From Sorangium cellulosum So0157-2 (GTDB lineage: Bacteria > Myxococcota_A > Polyangia > Polyangiales > Polyangiaceae): a stretch of DNA of 64,000 nucleotides. The stretch's first letter is position 1; each line of letters begins with the position of its first letter. The notes below the pieces were generated by a model. The model worked only from the letters and a program-made list of their open reading frames with translations, did no database searches and was not told the origin of the DNA. The position numbers and the translations under genes were made by a program. The stretch is taken from assembly GCF_000418325.1 (NCBI RefSeq), contig NC_021658.1:8074001-8138000 (forward strand), given 5' to 3'. Of the stretch, positions 17,752 through 25,337 are shown piece after piece.

Positions 17752-18077
17752 CACGGCCGGAGCGCCGCTCGTCACGGCCGTCGCCCAGGAACTGGGCCGA
17801 GGTCGATCTGAAGCCGCCGTCCTCCAGCGCCGGGGAGCCGGAGATCATCAAAGCGTCGCTCAGCGTCGTCGAGAGGCACCACGTCAACCCGGCGGAGCAG
17901 AGGGGCCCCGCGGACCACGAGCAGCGCCTCGCCAGCCTGGAGCAGCGCCTCGAGAGTGTGCGGCGCCGGATCGAGCAGCGCGTCGGCAGGCTCGCGCAGC
18001 AGGTCAAGCGCCTGCGGCTCGATGTCGACGGGCTCGCTCTTGGCCAGGCACAAAGACCCCGGCGGCCAGCCCGGTAA
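17748..18077 (+). CDS. Small coiled-coil protein, hypothetical
   Basis: 109 residues from a GTG overlapping the upstream stop (GTGA). An ATG at 17715 in the same frame is possible but would give a 37-base overlap. Residues about 45-95 form a heptad-like coiled coil (EQRLASLEQRLESVRRRIEQ, then RVGRLAQQVKRLRLDVDGL). Both ends are basic and Pro/Arg-rich. It could be an oligomerising partner of the upstream protein. No family was recognised. Confidence 0.55.
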   Translation: MTRPERRSSRPSPRNWAEVDLKPPSSSAGEPEIIKASLSVVERHHVNPAEQRGPADHEQRLASLEQRLESVRRRIEQRVGRLAQQVKRLRLDVDGLALGQAQRPRRPAR

Positions 18078-18598
18078 CGCGCTCGACGGCCTGGTCGAGC
18101 GGCGCCGGTGGCGGCGCGAGGAACGGCTCACCGAGATAGGGCTCGCCGAGCCACGGACGGCCCGCCCGCCGCCCCCTCCAGGCCGGCTGGGGCGCCACCA
18201 AGTCGGCGCGCCCTGCGCACGGGAGGCTCACTCCGTGCGGTACGCGCGGTGTTCCATCCGCCAGCGCCCGGTCGCCCGGCGGGGTTCGAACCGCCCGAGC
18301 GTCATCAGCAGCACGCCGTGCGAGCTTCTTGTCTGACGCCCTTTCGCGGCGTTGCGACACGAGGTCTCCCCTGAGGGATCGACTCCCCTCAGCTGATGGT
18401 GAGTCCACGACTCCTAGATCTGCGGGAGGGGTGGCGCAAGCTCAATAACACTGAGCCAGGACGCGCGACACGCCCAAGCACAGCCTTACGATCAAGCGCC
18501 TCATTTTATCACTCGACGCGCCGATTCAGAGCATTCCCGAAACTGAGGCAATTTTCTCGGCACGGAGAGGTTTGTTTGTGTCGGGTCGGGCGCCGCCT
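18078..18598. other. Intergenic region, convergent
   Basis: About 520 bp between convergent units. It holds a 7-bp hairpin (CTGAGGG 18371-18377 with CCCTCAG 18386-18392, 8-base loop) and an AT-richer tract (about 18440-18575). GGGGTTCGAACC near 18284 looks like a tRNA T-arm but has no tRNA around it. No gene is supported. Confidence 0.5.
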
Positions 18599-19039
18599 TC
18601 ACTTCACCTGGTAATGCAGCGGCCTCGCCTCGACCGCCATCCCCCTCGGGTCGCTCGGCACATAGAAATACAGCTCCTGCTCGGAGTGCTTGCCGAGGTA
18701 GTCGATCGTCGCCTCGACCCGCTCCGGCCCCGGCGCTCCCGGCGGCGTGTACCGGAGCTCGACCCCGAGATCGCCGAGCATCTGCCTGCCTCCGTTCTTC
18801 ACCCGGACCGGCAAGAGCCACGCGCCGCCGTGCTGCTCGGCCCGGTCGGGCAGCGCCTTCACCTCCGGCACGACCGAGCCGCGGGCGCTCGTCAGGCCCG
18901 CGTGCACCAGGAACACGATCAGGGCGAGGATCAACGCCGTGCTGACCCCGAGCGAGACCCACTCGGCCAGCTGACGGCGCACCCGCCTGCCCTTGCCGCG
19001 CCCGCCAGGGCGTTCCTTGCGCTCCCGCCCGTCGCTCAC
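18599..19039 (-). CDS. TIGR02588-like membrane-anchored protein
   Basis: 146 residues from a GTG overlapping the upstream stop by four bases (GTGA). A basic N-terminus (residues 2-25) is followed by one transmembrane helix (WVSLGVSTALILALIVFLVH), then a soluble domain with VPVRVKNGG-like strands (LLPVRVKNGGRQMLGDL) and a C-terminus resembling a transport- or fibronectin-like beta fold. The pairing with the multi-pass protein encoded just upstream matches a conserved gene pair (TIGR02588 and TIGR02587). No biochemical function is established for that pair. Confidence 0.7.
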   Translation of the reverse strand: MSDGRERKERPGGRGKGRRVRRQLAEWVSLGVSTALILALIVFLVHAGLTSARGSVVPEVKALPDRAEQHGGAWLLPVRVKNGGRQMLGDLGVELRYTPPGAPGPERVEATIDYLGKHSEQELYFYVPSDPRGMAVEARPLHYQVK

Positions 19040-19920
19040 ACCACCAACCTCCCCGCCGCGCCGCCGACGATCGCCGGCAAGCCGAGGGTCACCACGCTGG
19101 CCACCAGCGTCGACGGATCGCTCGTCGCCTCGCGCTCTCCGATCAGACAAAGCAGCACCAGCGCCATCAGGAGCGACACGGCGCACGTCATCGAGGTCTC
19201 GAACGCCCGGCTCTGGAACAAGCTCTTGACGTACACGTCGTGCCGCTCGAACCCGGACGCGAACAGGATGATGTAGCACAGCGCGACGCTCACCCCGACC
19301 ATCGCGAGCTGCCGCCACGGCGAGAGCCGCGACGCGATCATCACGATCTCCTCCGTCGACGCGATGTTCATCGTGAAGAGCAGCGAGCCGGCCATCGCCG
19401 CGGAGAAGTCCCGCAGGTCCGCCCTGAGCTGCAGCGCCTCCGGGTCTCCCTCCGGCGCCTCCTCGCCGTCCTCTGGCTCATCCCCCGTGCGCGATTTGCC
19501 CCGGACCTGCGCGTTCGCGAACGCCGCCCCGATGCTCACGGCGGCCGCCTGGAGGAGGATCTTGCCGACGACCTCGCTGGGCGCGCTGTCGAGGGAGATC
19601 TCGCCGACCAGCGCCAGGATGGCCGCCGAGAGGACGATCCCGATCCCGACCGACGTCACCGCTTCCATGGCGGTGCCCACGAGGGTGTCGTCGCTCCGGA
19701 ACCCGGACTCCAGCGAGGACAGGAAGCTCACGACCAGCGTCAGCGCCAGGATCGCCCCGAGGTGCCACTCCGAGAGCATGGTCCCGCGGAACCACATCTC
19801 CATCGTGTACAGAAGGGGCATCCCCACGATCGCTCCGCCGGCGACCGCCGCCGACAGATCCCTCGCCTCCTTTCGCCACCCGCGCGGGTCGTCGCTCTGC
19901 TGCGCTCTCGGTTCGGCCAT
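19036..19920 (-). CDS. TIGR02587/DUF2391-like integral membrane protein
   Basis: 294 residues, ATG at 19920. Six to eight hydrophobic segments are visible, for example AAVAGGAIVGMPLLYTMEMW, LGAILALTLVVSFLSSL, VGIGIVLSAAILALVGEI, AMVGVSVALCYIILFASGF and AVSLLMALVLLCLIGE, with a charged cytoplasmic loop (about 140-165). A conserved feature is the MEMWFRGTML stretch after the first helix. The layout fits the TIGR02587 (DUF2391) family of putative membrane proteins, found with a TIGR02588 partner as here. It is the middle gene of a three-gene minus-strand operon. Confidence 0.75.
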   Translation of the reverse strand: MAEPRAQQSDDPRGWRKEARDLSAAVAGGAIVGMPLLYTMEMWFRGTMLSEWHLGAILALTLVVSFLSSLESGFRSDDTLVGTAMEAVTSVGIGIVLSAAILALVGEISLDSAPSEVVGKILLQAAAVSIGAAFANAQVRGKSRTGDEPEDGEEAPEGDPEALQLRADLRDFSAAMAGSLLFTMNIASTEEIVMIASRLSPWRQLAMVGVSVALCYIILFASGFERHDVYVKSLFQSRAFETSMTCAVSLLMALVLLCLIGEREATSDPSTLVASVVTLGLPAIVGGAAGRLVV

Positions 19921-19930
19921 GCGGCGCCAT

Positions 19931-20422
19931 CTACTGCGCGCGGCGGAGCGTGGCCACGCCCTTCCAGGGCGGCGTCTGGGCGTACACGATGAGCTCTCCC
20001 TGCTCCGAGAACTCGCACAGCGCCTCGTAGCCGATCCCCGCCTCGTCGTAGGAGATCAGCTTGAACCGATCCCACGCGGGATCGCGGATCTCGTAAGCGC
20101 GGTCGACGTGGAGACCCGGCGAATCCGCGAGGATGCGCTTCCCGTCGAAGCGGACGATCAAGTGCGCGTACTGGAACTCGAGCATCGACGCGAGCATCGG
20201 CTCGAGCGGGACCTCGGGCTCGAACCGGACGAGCCGGAAGCTGCCCCGCAGGCGCGCGTCGATCGACGCGATGGCGGCGGCCGCGTCGGGGCCCTGGGAC
20301 GCGCTGGAGCCGCAGCCGGCGGACTGCGCGGCGAGCACGGCGGCGCAGGCGAGGAGGAGGAGGCGGGAAGCGCGGAACGCTCCGGAGGGACGCGGGGAGG
20401 GACGGCTCACCGGGGGCGACAT
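19931..20422 (-). CDS. Small secreted lipoprotein
   Basis: 163 residues from an ATG at 20422. A signal with a hydrophobic core (SRLLLLACAAVLAAQSAGC) ends in a lipobox Cys at about 36. The mature domain (about 50-163) reads like a small beta-rich lipocalin-like or ligand-binding module: FRLVRFEPEVPLEPMLASML, HLIVRFDGKRILADS, FKLISYDEAG. It lies 10 bp before the membrane protein gene and is probably the first gene of that operon. Function unknown. Confidence 0.65.
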   Translation of the reverse strand: MSPPVSRPSPRPSGAFRASRLLLLACAAVLAAQSAGCGSSASQGPDAAAAIASIDARLRGSFRLVRFEPEVPLEPMLASMLEFQYAHLIVRFDGKRILADSPGLHVDRAYEIRDPAWDRFKLISYDEAGIGYEALCEFSEQGELIVYAQTPPWKGVATLRRAQ

Positions 20423-20596
20423 GGGGCGGAGCTTAGGGCGAGCGGGCGAACAGCGCAAAGCACGGGATCCGCGCGCGCTTGCGCGGATCTCGCGCGCTCC
20501 GCACAATCGAGCGAGCGAGCGAGCCGGCCGGCGCTCGACGGCCAGGCCGGACGGCGCCGCGGCCGGGGTGGGGCCCGCGCTCGCTCAGGGGGAGCC

Positions 20597-21340
20597 ATGA
20601 CCGACGTCCCGCGAGGCACCGATTTCGTCGCACGCCTTCCCGAACGCGCCTGCGCCGCGCGCGAGGACGCCCTCCTGGAGGCCGTTCAGGCCGGCCACCT
20701 GGCGCCCATCGACTGGGTCCCGGTGCACAGCGAGCACGGCGAGCACCGCGCGACCTTCCTCGTGAGCGCCGACGCGCTCCGCGTCGGCGACGCGCAGGAC
20801 TCCGTGCGGATCAACGCGTCCGCCAGGACGACGCAGCGCATCGCGGACCTGCTCGAGTGCGCGATGCTGACGACCCGCCTCTGCGACCTCGTCTGGGAGC
20901 AGGCCACGGTGCGGATCCCGCCGTGCATCGGCGCGCCGGATCCCACGATGGCGAACACCTCGCGCATGCTGGAGCACCACCGCCGCGTCGAGGAGCGGGT
21001 CGCGGGGCGGACCGGGCTCATCGAGAACGTCGGCAAGCACTGGGTGCTCACCAACCGCCTCGCCGGGAGCCGCGACCGCGCCGCCAACTACGGCTGGTAC
21101 GACCCGGGCGCCGCCCACCGGCACGGCCGGCACACCCTGTGGCAGCCGCTCGGGCTCGCGCACGACCTGGATCACGTGGACTACTCGCAGGTCGTACGGC
21201 TCGTGCGGCGGCGGTGCACGGTCGACGGCGCGGAGCGCGATCTCCTCGAGGTGATGACCGACCCGGCGCTCGCCGGCCTCGTGTCGTCCGAGGGCCCCTT
21301 GCGCGTGCTCCGGCAGCCCGGGGTGCCGGAGGGGGCGTGA
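20597..21340 (+). CDS. Conserved hypothetical protein
   Basis: 247 residues; the ATG is preceded by AGGGGGAG. No signal peptide. Distinctive stretches are DWVPVHSEHGEHRATFLVSA, KHWVLTNRL, NYGWYDP and HDLDHVDYSQ, the last being rich in His/Asp and possibly metal-binding. I have the impression of a conserved family that occurs in bacteria and phages, but I cannot name it with confidence. It is divergent from the minus-strand lipoprotein operon, with 174 bp between the starts. Confidence 0.65.
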   Translation: MTDVPRGTDFVARLPERACAAREDALLEAVQAGHLAPIDWVPVHSEHGEHRATFLVSADALRVGDAQDSVRINASARTTQRIADLLECAMLTTRLCDLVWEQATVRIPPCIGAPDPTMANTSRMLEHHRRVEERVAGRTGLIENVGKHWVLTNRLAGSRDRAANYGWYDPGAAHRHGRHTLWQPLGLAHDLDHVDYSQVVRLVRRRCTVDGAERDLLEVMTDPALAGLVSSEGPLRVLRQPGVPEGA

Positions 21341-21400
21341 TCGCCGCGCGCCGCGGGACGCCCGCGGGACGCCCGCTCGCCGCGGGCGCCGCGGCGCTGG

Positions 21401-21910
21401 TCACGACGCGCGGCGGCGCGCGCTCTGCTTCTCGAGATCCAGGTACAGGAGCACCTTCTTCTCGATGATCGCGAGGTGCGCCTGCTGCTCGGCGAGCTTC
21501 GCGGCCACGTCGTCCCGGTGCGCCTCGAGCAGCGCGCGCCGCTCGGAGATCGTGTGCTCGCCGCGACGCACGAGCGCCGCGTAGGCGAGCATGCGGCGGA
21601 TCGGCATGCCGGTCGCGTGCAGCTTGCGGAGGAACTCGACCCACCGCACGTCGTCCGGGCCGTAGCGGCGGTGGCCGCTCCGCGCCCGCGCCACGGGCCG
21701 GATGAGCCCGATCCGCTCGTAATAGCGGAGCGTGTGCGCGCTCGTCCCGGTCGCCGCGGCGACCTCGGCGATCGTGAGCGCGCCGTCCACGCCGGAGCGC
21801 GGCGCCCCGGCCTTCCCGAGGCGCGCCGCGCCGCCCGCGCCGGAGCGCGGCGCGCCGGCCTTCCCCGAGCGCGCCGCGCCGAGGCGCGGTCTGCCGGCCG
21901 CGCCGCTCAC
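21401..21910 (-). CDS. MerR-family transcriptional regulator
   Basis: 169 residues from a GTG that overlaps the reductase stop (GTGA). The first 40 residues are a low-complexity Gly/Ala/Arg/Ser stretch encoded by a 48-bp tandem repeat; a second possible start (GTG at 21790) would remove it. The MerR winged helix follows: TIAEVAAATGTSAHTLRYYE, then RIGLIRPVAR, RRYGPDDVRWVEFLRKL. A C-terminal coiled coil (about 120-160) would dimerise. The upstream reductase promoter has the 19-bp spacer that MerR proteins act on, so it probably controls this operon. The inducer is unknown. Confidence 0.88.
   Translation of the reverse strand: MSGAAGRPRLGAARSGKAGAPRSGAGGAARLGKAGAPRSGVDGALTIAEVAAATGTSAHTLRYYERIGLIRPVARARSGHRRYGPDDVRWVEFLRKLHATGMPIRRMLAYAALVRRGEHTISERRALLEAHRDDVAAKLAEQQAHLAIIEKKVLLYLDLEKQSARRRAS
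21791..21890. repeat. 48-bp tandem repeat inside the merR reading frame
   Basis: Two near-identical GC-rich units start at 21791 and 21839. Each encodes a 16-residue GKAGAPRSG-containing stretch at the N-terminus of the MerR protein. Confidence 0.75.
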
Positions 21911-22890
21911 TGGTTCACGAGCCTCATGCCGACCTCCGGGTAGCGCGGACCGGCCGCCGCGCCCCTCGGCGCCACCGCGTCGAGGCGGCGCAGATCGCCC
22001 TCGGTGAGCCTGATCCCCTCCGCGGCGACGTTCTCCTCGAGGTAGCTGCGGCGCTTCGTGCCGGGGATCGGGACGATGAAATCCCCCTGCGCGAGGACCC
22101 AGGCGAGCGCGAGCTGCGACGCCTTCACGCCCTTCTCCCGCGCGATGTCCTCCACCTTCGCGACGAGATCCAGGTTCCGCTGGAAGTTCTCCCCCTGGAA
22201 GCGCGGCGACATGCGGCGGTAGTCGTCCGACGCGAGGTCCTCGAAGCGCTTGATCTGCCCCGTGAGGAAGCCGCGGCCGAGGGGGCTGTAGGCGAGGAAG
22301 CCGATGCCGAGCTCGCGGCACGTGGCGAGCACGTCGTCCTCGGGATCCCGCGTCCAGAGCGAGTACTCGCTCTGCACCGACGCGAGCGGGTGCACCGCGT
22401 GGGCGCGCCGGAGCGTCGCCGAGCCCGCCTCCGAGAGGCCGATCGCGCGCACCTTGCCGGCCTTCACGAGGTCCGCCATCGCGCCCACGCTGTCCTCGAT
22501 GGGCGTCTTCGGATCGACGCGGTGCAGCTGGTAGAGATCGATGACGTCGACGCGGAGGCGCCGCAGGCTCGCGTCGCAGGCCGCCTTGATGTACTCCGGC
22601 GCGCCGTTGACGCCCCGGACCGTGGCATCGTTGGGATCGCGGACGATACCGCACTTGGTCGCGAGGACGATCCGATCGCGCCGGCCCTCGATCGCCCGGC
22701 CGACGAGCTCCTCGTTCGTGAACGGCCCGTACATGTCCGCGGTGTCGAGCAGCGTGACACCGAGCTCGACGGCGCGATGGATCGTGGCGATCGACTCGGC
22801 GTCGTCGCGGTTGCTGTAGAAATCGCTCATGCCCATGCAGCCGAGACCGAGGGCGGAGACCTGGAGAGGACCGAGCTTGCGCGTGTGCAT
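21907..22890 (-). CDS. Aldo/keto reductase
   Basis: 327 residues, ATG at 22890. It shows the AKR barrel signature: LGLGCMGMSDFY, TLLDTADMYGPFTNEELVG (catalytic Asp and Tyr), ATKCGI (catalytic Lys) and LYQLHRVDP (catalytic His), then NADPH-binding GTKRRSYLEENV at the C-terminus. It resembles the YakC/AKR13-type group. It reduces aldehydes or ketones with NADPH in the cytoplasm; the substrate is unknown. It is first in an operon with its likely MerR regulator. Confidence 0.93.
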   Translation of the reverse strand: MHTRKLGPLQVSALGLGCMGMSDFYSNRDDAESIATIHRAVELGVTLLDTADMYGPFTNEELVGRAIEGRRDRIVLATKCGIVRDPNDATVRGVNGAPEYIKAACDASLRRLRVDVIDLYQLHRVDPKTPIEDSVGAMADLVKAGKVRAIGLSEAGSATLRRAHAVHPLASVQSEYSLWTRDPEDDVLATCRELGIGFLAYSPLGRGFLTGQIKRFEDLASDDYRRMSPRFQGENFQRNLDLVAKVEDIAREKGVKASQLALAWVLAQGDFIVPIPGTKRRSYLEENVAAEGIRLTEGDLRRLDAVAPRGAAAGPRYPEVGMRLVNQ

Positions 22891-22943
22891 GGTTGGGCTC
22901 CTTGTGGGCCGCGGGGATGGGCCGCGGCGCTTCGACGCAGGCC

Positions 22944-22974
22944 ACCGTAAGAGTTAGAGTGCGCTCGAAGTCAA
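22944..22974 (-). promoter_or_regulatory. MerR-type promoter with 19-bp spacer
   Basis: On the minus strand TTGACT (22969-22974) and TACGGT (22944-22949) are separated by 19 bp, longer than the usual 17. The spacer contains the dyad GAGCGCACTC. This is the architecture that MerR-family activators require. Confidence 0.8.
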
Positions 22975-23002
22975 GGGCGGCCGGAGCGACCTCCGCGGCG
23001 AA

Positions 23003-24673
23003 TCAGCAGCCCGGCGGGCTCGCCGGCGCGTGGCCGCCGAGCGCGCGCACGTCGTCGGCCGTGTCGACGTCGATCGCCCCGCCCGCCCAGTCGATCGCCA
23101 CGATGCCCTCGGCGCGCAGCAGCCGGCCGGCGCCCTGGTCGCCCTCGAGACGCGCGAGGGCGTCCCAGCGAGATCGGTCGAACACCGCCGGCGCGCCCAC
23201 GACGCCGCTGAAGCGCGACGCGGCGACCGGAGCGCCCGCCAGCCAGGCGTTCCGCAGGGCGGTGAGGTGCTCGACCGTGATCAGCGGCTGATCCGCGAGC
23301 GCGATCAGGAGCGCGTCGGCCTTCGAGGCCTCCGCCCACCGGACCGCGGCGCGGATCGAGGAGGCGATGCCCTCTTCCCAGCCGTCGTTCGCGATGCGCG
23401 CGACGCCCAGATCGCCGAGCGCGCGCGCGACCGCGCCGGCGTGGGCGCCGAGCACGACGCCGACCGGCCCGGATCGCGCCTCGACGCACGCCGCCGCCAC
23501 GCGCCGGACGAGCGGCGCCCCGTCGAGCTCGACGAGCTGCTTGGGGCGCCCGAGGCGCCGCGAGCCGCCCGCGGCGAGCACGGCCAGCGCCAGGCCGGCG
23601 TGCAGCGGGCGGACGCGGTCGCGGAGCTTCCCCCCCTGCGCCCTCCGCGCGACGGCCTGGAGCTCGCCCACGACCGAGAGCGCGATCTGCTCGGGCGTCT
23701 CGGCGCCGAGATCGAGCCCGATGGGCGCGTGGATCCGCGGATCGTCGCCGGGGCCCTGGCCGATCTCCGCGAGGAGCTCGCGGGTGCGGCGCGCGGGCCC
23801 GAGCACGCCGATGTAGCGGGCGCGCGACGCGAGGGCGGCCGCGAGCGCGTCGCGATCCGGCGTGCGCTGGTGGTGCATGATGACGACATACGCCTCGGCG
23901 GCCGCGTCGATGAGCGCGCGGAGGCGATCCATCGCGCCGCCGGTGGCGATGACGCGATCCGCCGCGGCGAACCGGGAGCCCTGCCGAAGGACGGGCACCG
24001 CGACCGTGACCCGGAACCCGACCGACGTCGCGAGCGTGACGATGGGCGCCGCGTCGTGGCCGCCCCCGAGCACGAAGAGCTGCGGCGACGGCGCGATTTT
24101 CTCGACGAGCGCGGTGATCCCCAGCCCGTCCAGCTCGACGACGCCGGCCGGCCCCCGCGCGGCGCGCTCGATCGCGGCGCGCGCGGCGGGATCGGTCACC
24201 GGGTGCGCGAGCGCGCACGGCGGGCCGAAGGCGAGGCGCGCGCCGACCCGGACCGTGTCGACCGTCGAGCGGATCACCGTCACCAGCGTGCCGGTGGTCT
24301 CCTCGGCGAAGCACGCGCCGGCGAACGCGAGCGCGTCGTGGGTCGCCCCGGCCTCGACGCGCTCGAGCAGCACGTCGACGACGCCGTTGCAGCCGAGCCC
24401 GACGCCCCACGGCTCGCCGTCTTCGGTGGTCGAGTCGTACGTGACCACCACGGCGCCATCGCGGCACCGGTGCTCTCCGCGGAGCATGACGTCGCCCTCC
24501 AGGCAACCGCCGCTCACGCACCCCGACAGCCAGCGATCGCCGGCGACCAGCATCCGCGCGCCGGGGCGCCGGTACGACGACCCCGACACCCGCACGACGG
24601 TCGCGAGCAGAAACGGGGACCGGTCCGCCACCAACTTCGTCGCTTCCCGCACGATCCGCTCAAGCTCGTTCAT
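23003..24673 (-). CDS. XdhC-MocA fusion: molybdenum cofactor maturation protein
   Basis: 556 residues, ATG at 24673. The N-terminal third is XdhC/CoxI-like (GSSYRRPGARMLV, CLEGDVM), followed by a Rossmann-like XdhC C-terminal domain (LFVLGGGHDAAPIV, GVLGP). The last 195 residues form a MobA-like nucleotidyltransferase (LAAGGSRRLGRPKQLVELDG), as in MocA, which makes molybdopterin cytosine dinucleotide. XdhC-type proteins bind the cofactor and insert it into xanthine dehydrogenase-family enzymes. The fusion thus joins cofactor synthesis and delivery. It is divergent from iorA-iorB, which need this cofactor. Confidence 0.88.
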   Translation of the reverse strand: MNELERIVREATKLVADRSPFLLATVVRVSGSSYRRPGARMLVAGDRWLSGCVSGGCLEGDVMLRGEHRCRDGAVVVTYDSTTEDGEPWGVGLGCNGVVDVLLERVEAGATHDALAFAGACFAEETTGTLVTVIRSTVDTVRVGARLAFGPPCALAHPVTDPAARAAIERAARGPAGVVELDGLGITALVEKIAPSPQLFVLGGGHDAAPIVTLATSVGFRVTVAVPVLRQGSRFAAADRVIATGGAMDRLRALIDAAAEAYVVIMHHQRTPDRDALAAALASRARYIGVLGPARRTRELLAEIGQGPGDDPRIHAPIGLDLGAETPEQIALSVVGELQAVARRAQGGKLRDRVRPLHAGLALAVLAAGGSRRLGRPKQLVELDGAPLVRRVAAACVEARSGPVGVVLGAHAGAVARALGDLGVARIANDGWEEGIASSIRAAVRWAEASKADALLIALADQPLITVEHLTALRNAWLAGAPVAASRFSGVVGAPAVFDRSRWDALARLEGDQGAGRLLRAEGIVAIDWAGGAIDVDTADDVRALGGHAPASPPGC

Positions 24674-24875
24674 GCGCCCGGCATCATCATCCTTTCGCGA
24701 TGCTCCCGCCAGGGCGTTCCTCGCCGCCTGACGCAACGCCGTACGCAACTTCGCGCGACCGCTGCCCCCTGGGACGCCGCACGGCGACGGCGCGCCGCGG
24801 GCCACGTGAAGAATCGATAAAACCAAGGTCGCTCGCTTGACGCCACACGAACGCAAAAGTATGGCGAGAGCGGCG

Positions 24876-25337
24876 ATGAAACTCCATATCAACGGCGCTG
24901 TTCGCGAGGTCGAGGCCGCTCCGGAGATGCCTCTGCTCTGGGTGCTCCGGGATCTGCTGGGATTGACCGGCACCAAGTATGGCTGTGGCATGGCCCAGTG
25001 CGGCGCGTGCACGGTCCACATCGACGGCAAGCCCGCGCGCTCCTGCGTCCTGCCGGTGTCGAGCGTCGGGGCGCGCAAGGTGACGACGATCGAGGGCCTG
25101 TCGGCCGACGGGTCGCACGTCGTGCAACAGGCGTGGGCGCAGGCCGATGTCGTCCAGTGCGGGTACTGCCAGTCCGGGCAAATCATGACCGCGGCCGCGT
25201 TGATCGCGCAGAAACCCGATCCGACCGACGCCGATATCGATGCGGCGCTGTCCGGAAACGTGTGTCGGTGCGGGACCTATGTGCGCGTGCGCGAGGCGGT
25301 GATCCTCGCGTCGCGGCTCAAGCGAGGTGGTAAGTGA
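24876..25337 (+). CDS. iorA: Isoquinoline 1-oxidoreductase-type [2Fe-2S] subunit
   Basis: 153 residues. The ATG at 24876 (MKLHING) is preferred to one at 24861 since it matches family starts and has GAGAG five bases before it. It has a plant-type [2Fe-2S] site (CGMAQCGACTVHIDG, with a further Cys in RSCVLP) and a second one (CGYCQSGQ...CRCGTY), the two-cluster layout of xanthine dehydrogenase-family small subunits. It carries electrons from the molybdenum subunit encoded next, with a four-base overlap (GTGA). A possible promoter (TTGACG 24837, TATGGC 24860, 17 bp) lies just upstream. The symbol is by family; the substrate is not known. Confidence 0.88.
   Translation: MKLHINGAVREVEAAPEMPLLWVLRDLLGLTGTKYGCGMAQCGACTVHIDGKPARSCVLPVSSVGARKVTTIEGLSADGSHVVQQAWAQADVVQCGYCQSGQIMTAAALIAQKPDPTDADIDAALSGNVCRCGTYVRVREAVILASRLKRGGK

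Noticed and set aside
18281..18300. tRNA T-arm-like sequence GGGGTTCGAACCGCC
   Set aside because: No D-arm, anticodon arm or acceptor stem can be drawn around it, and the loop is one base too long.
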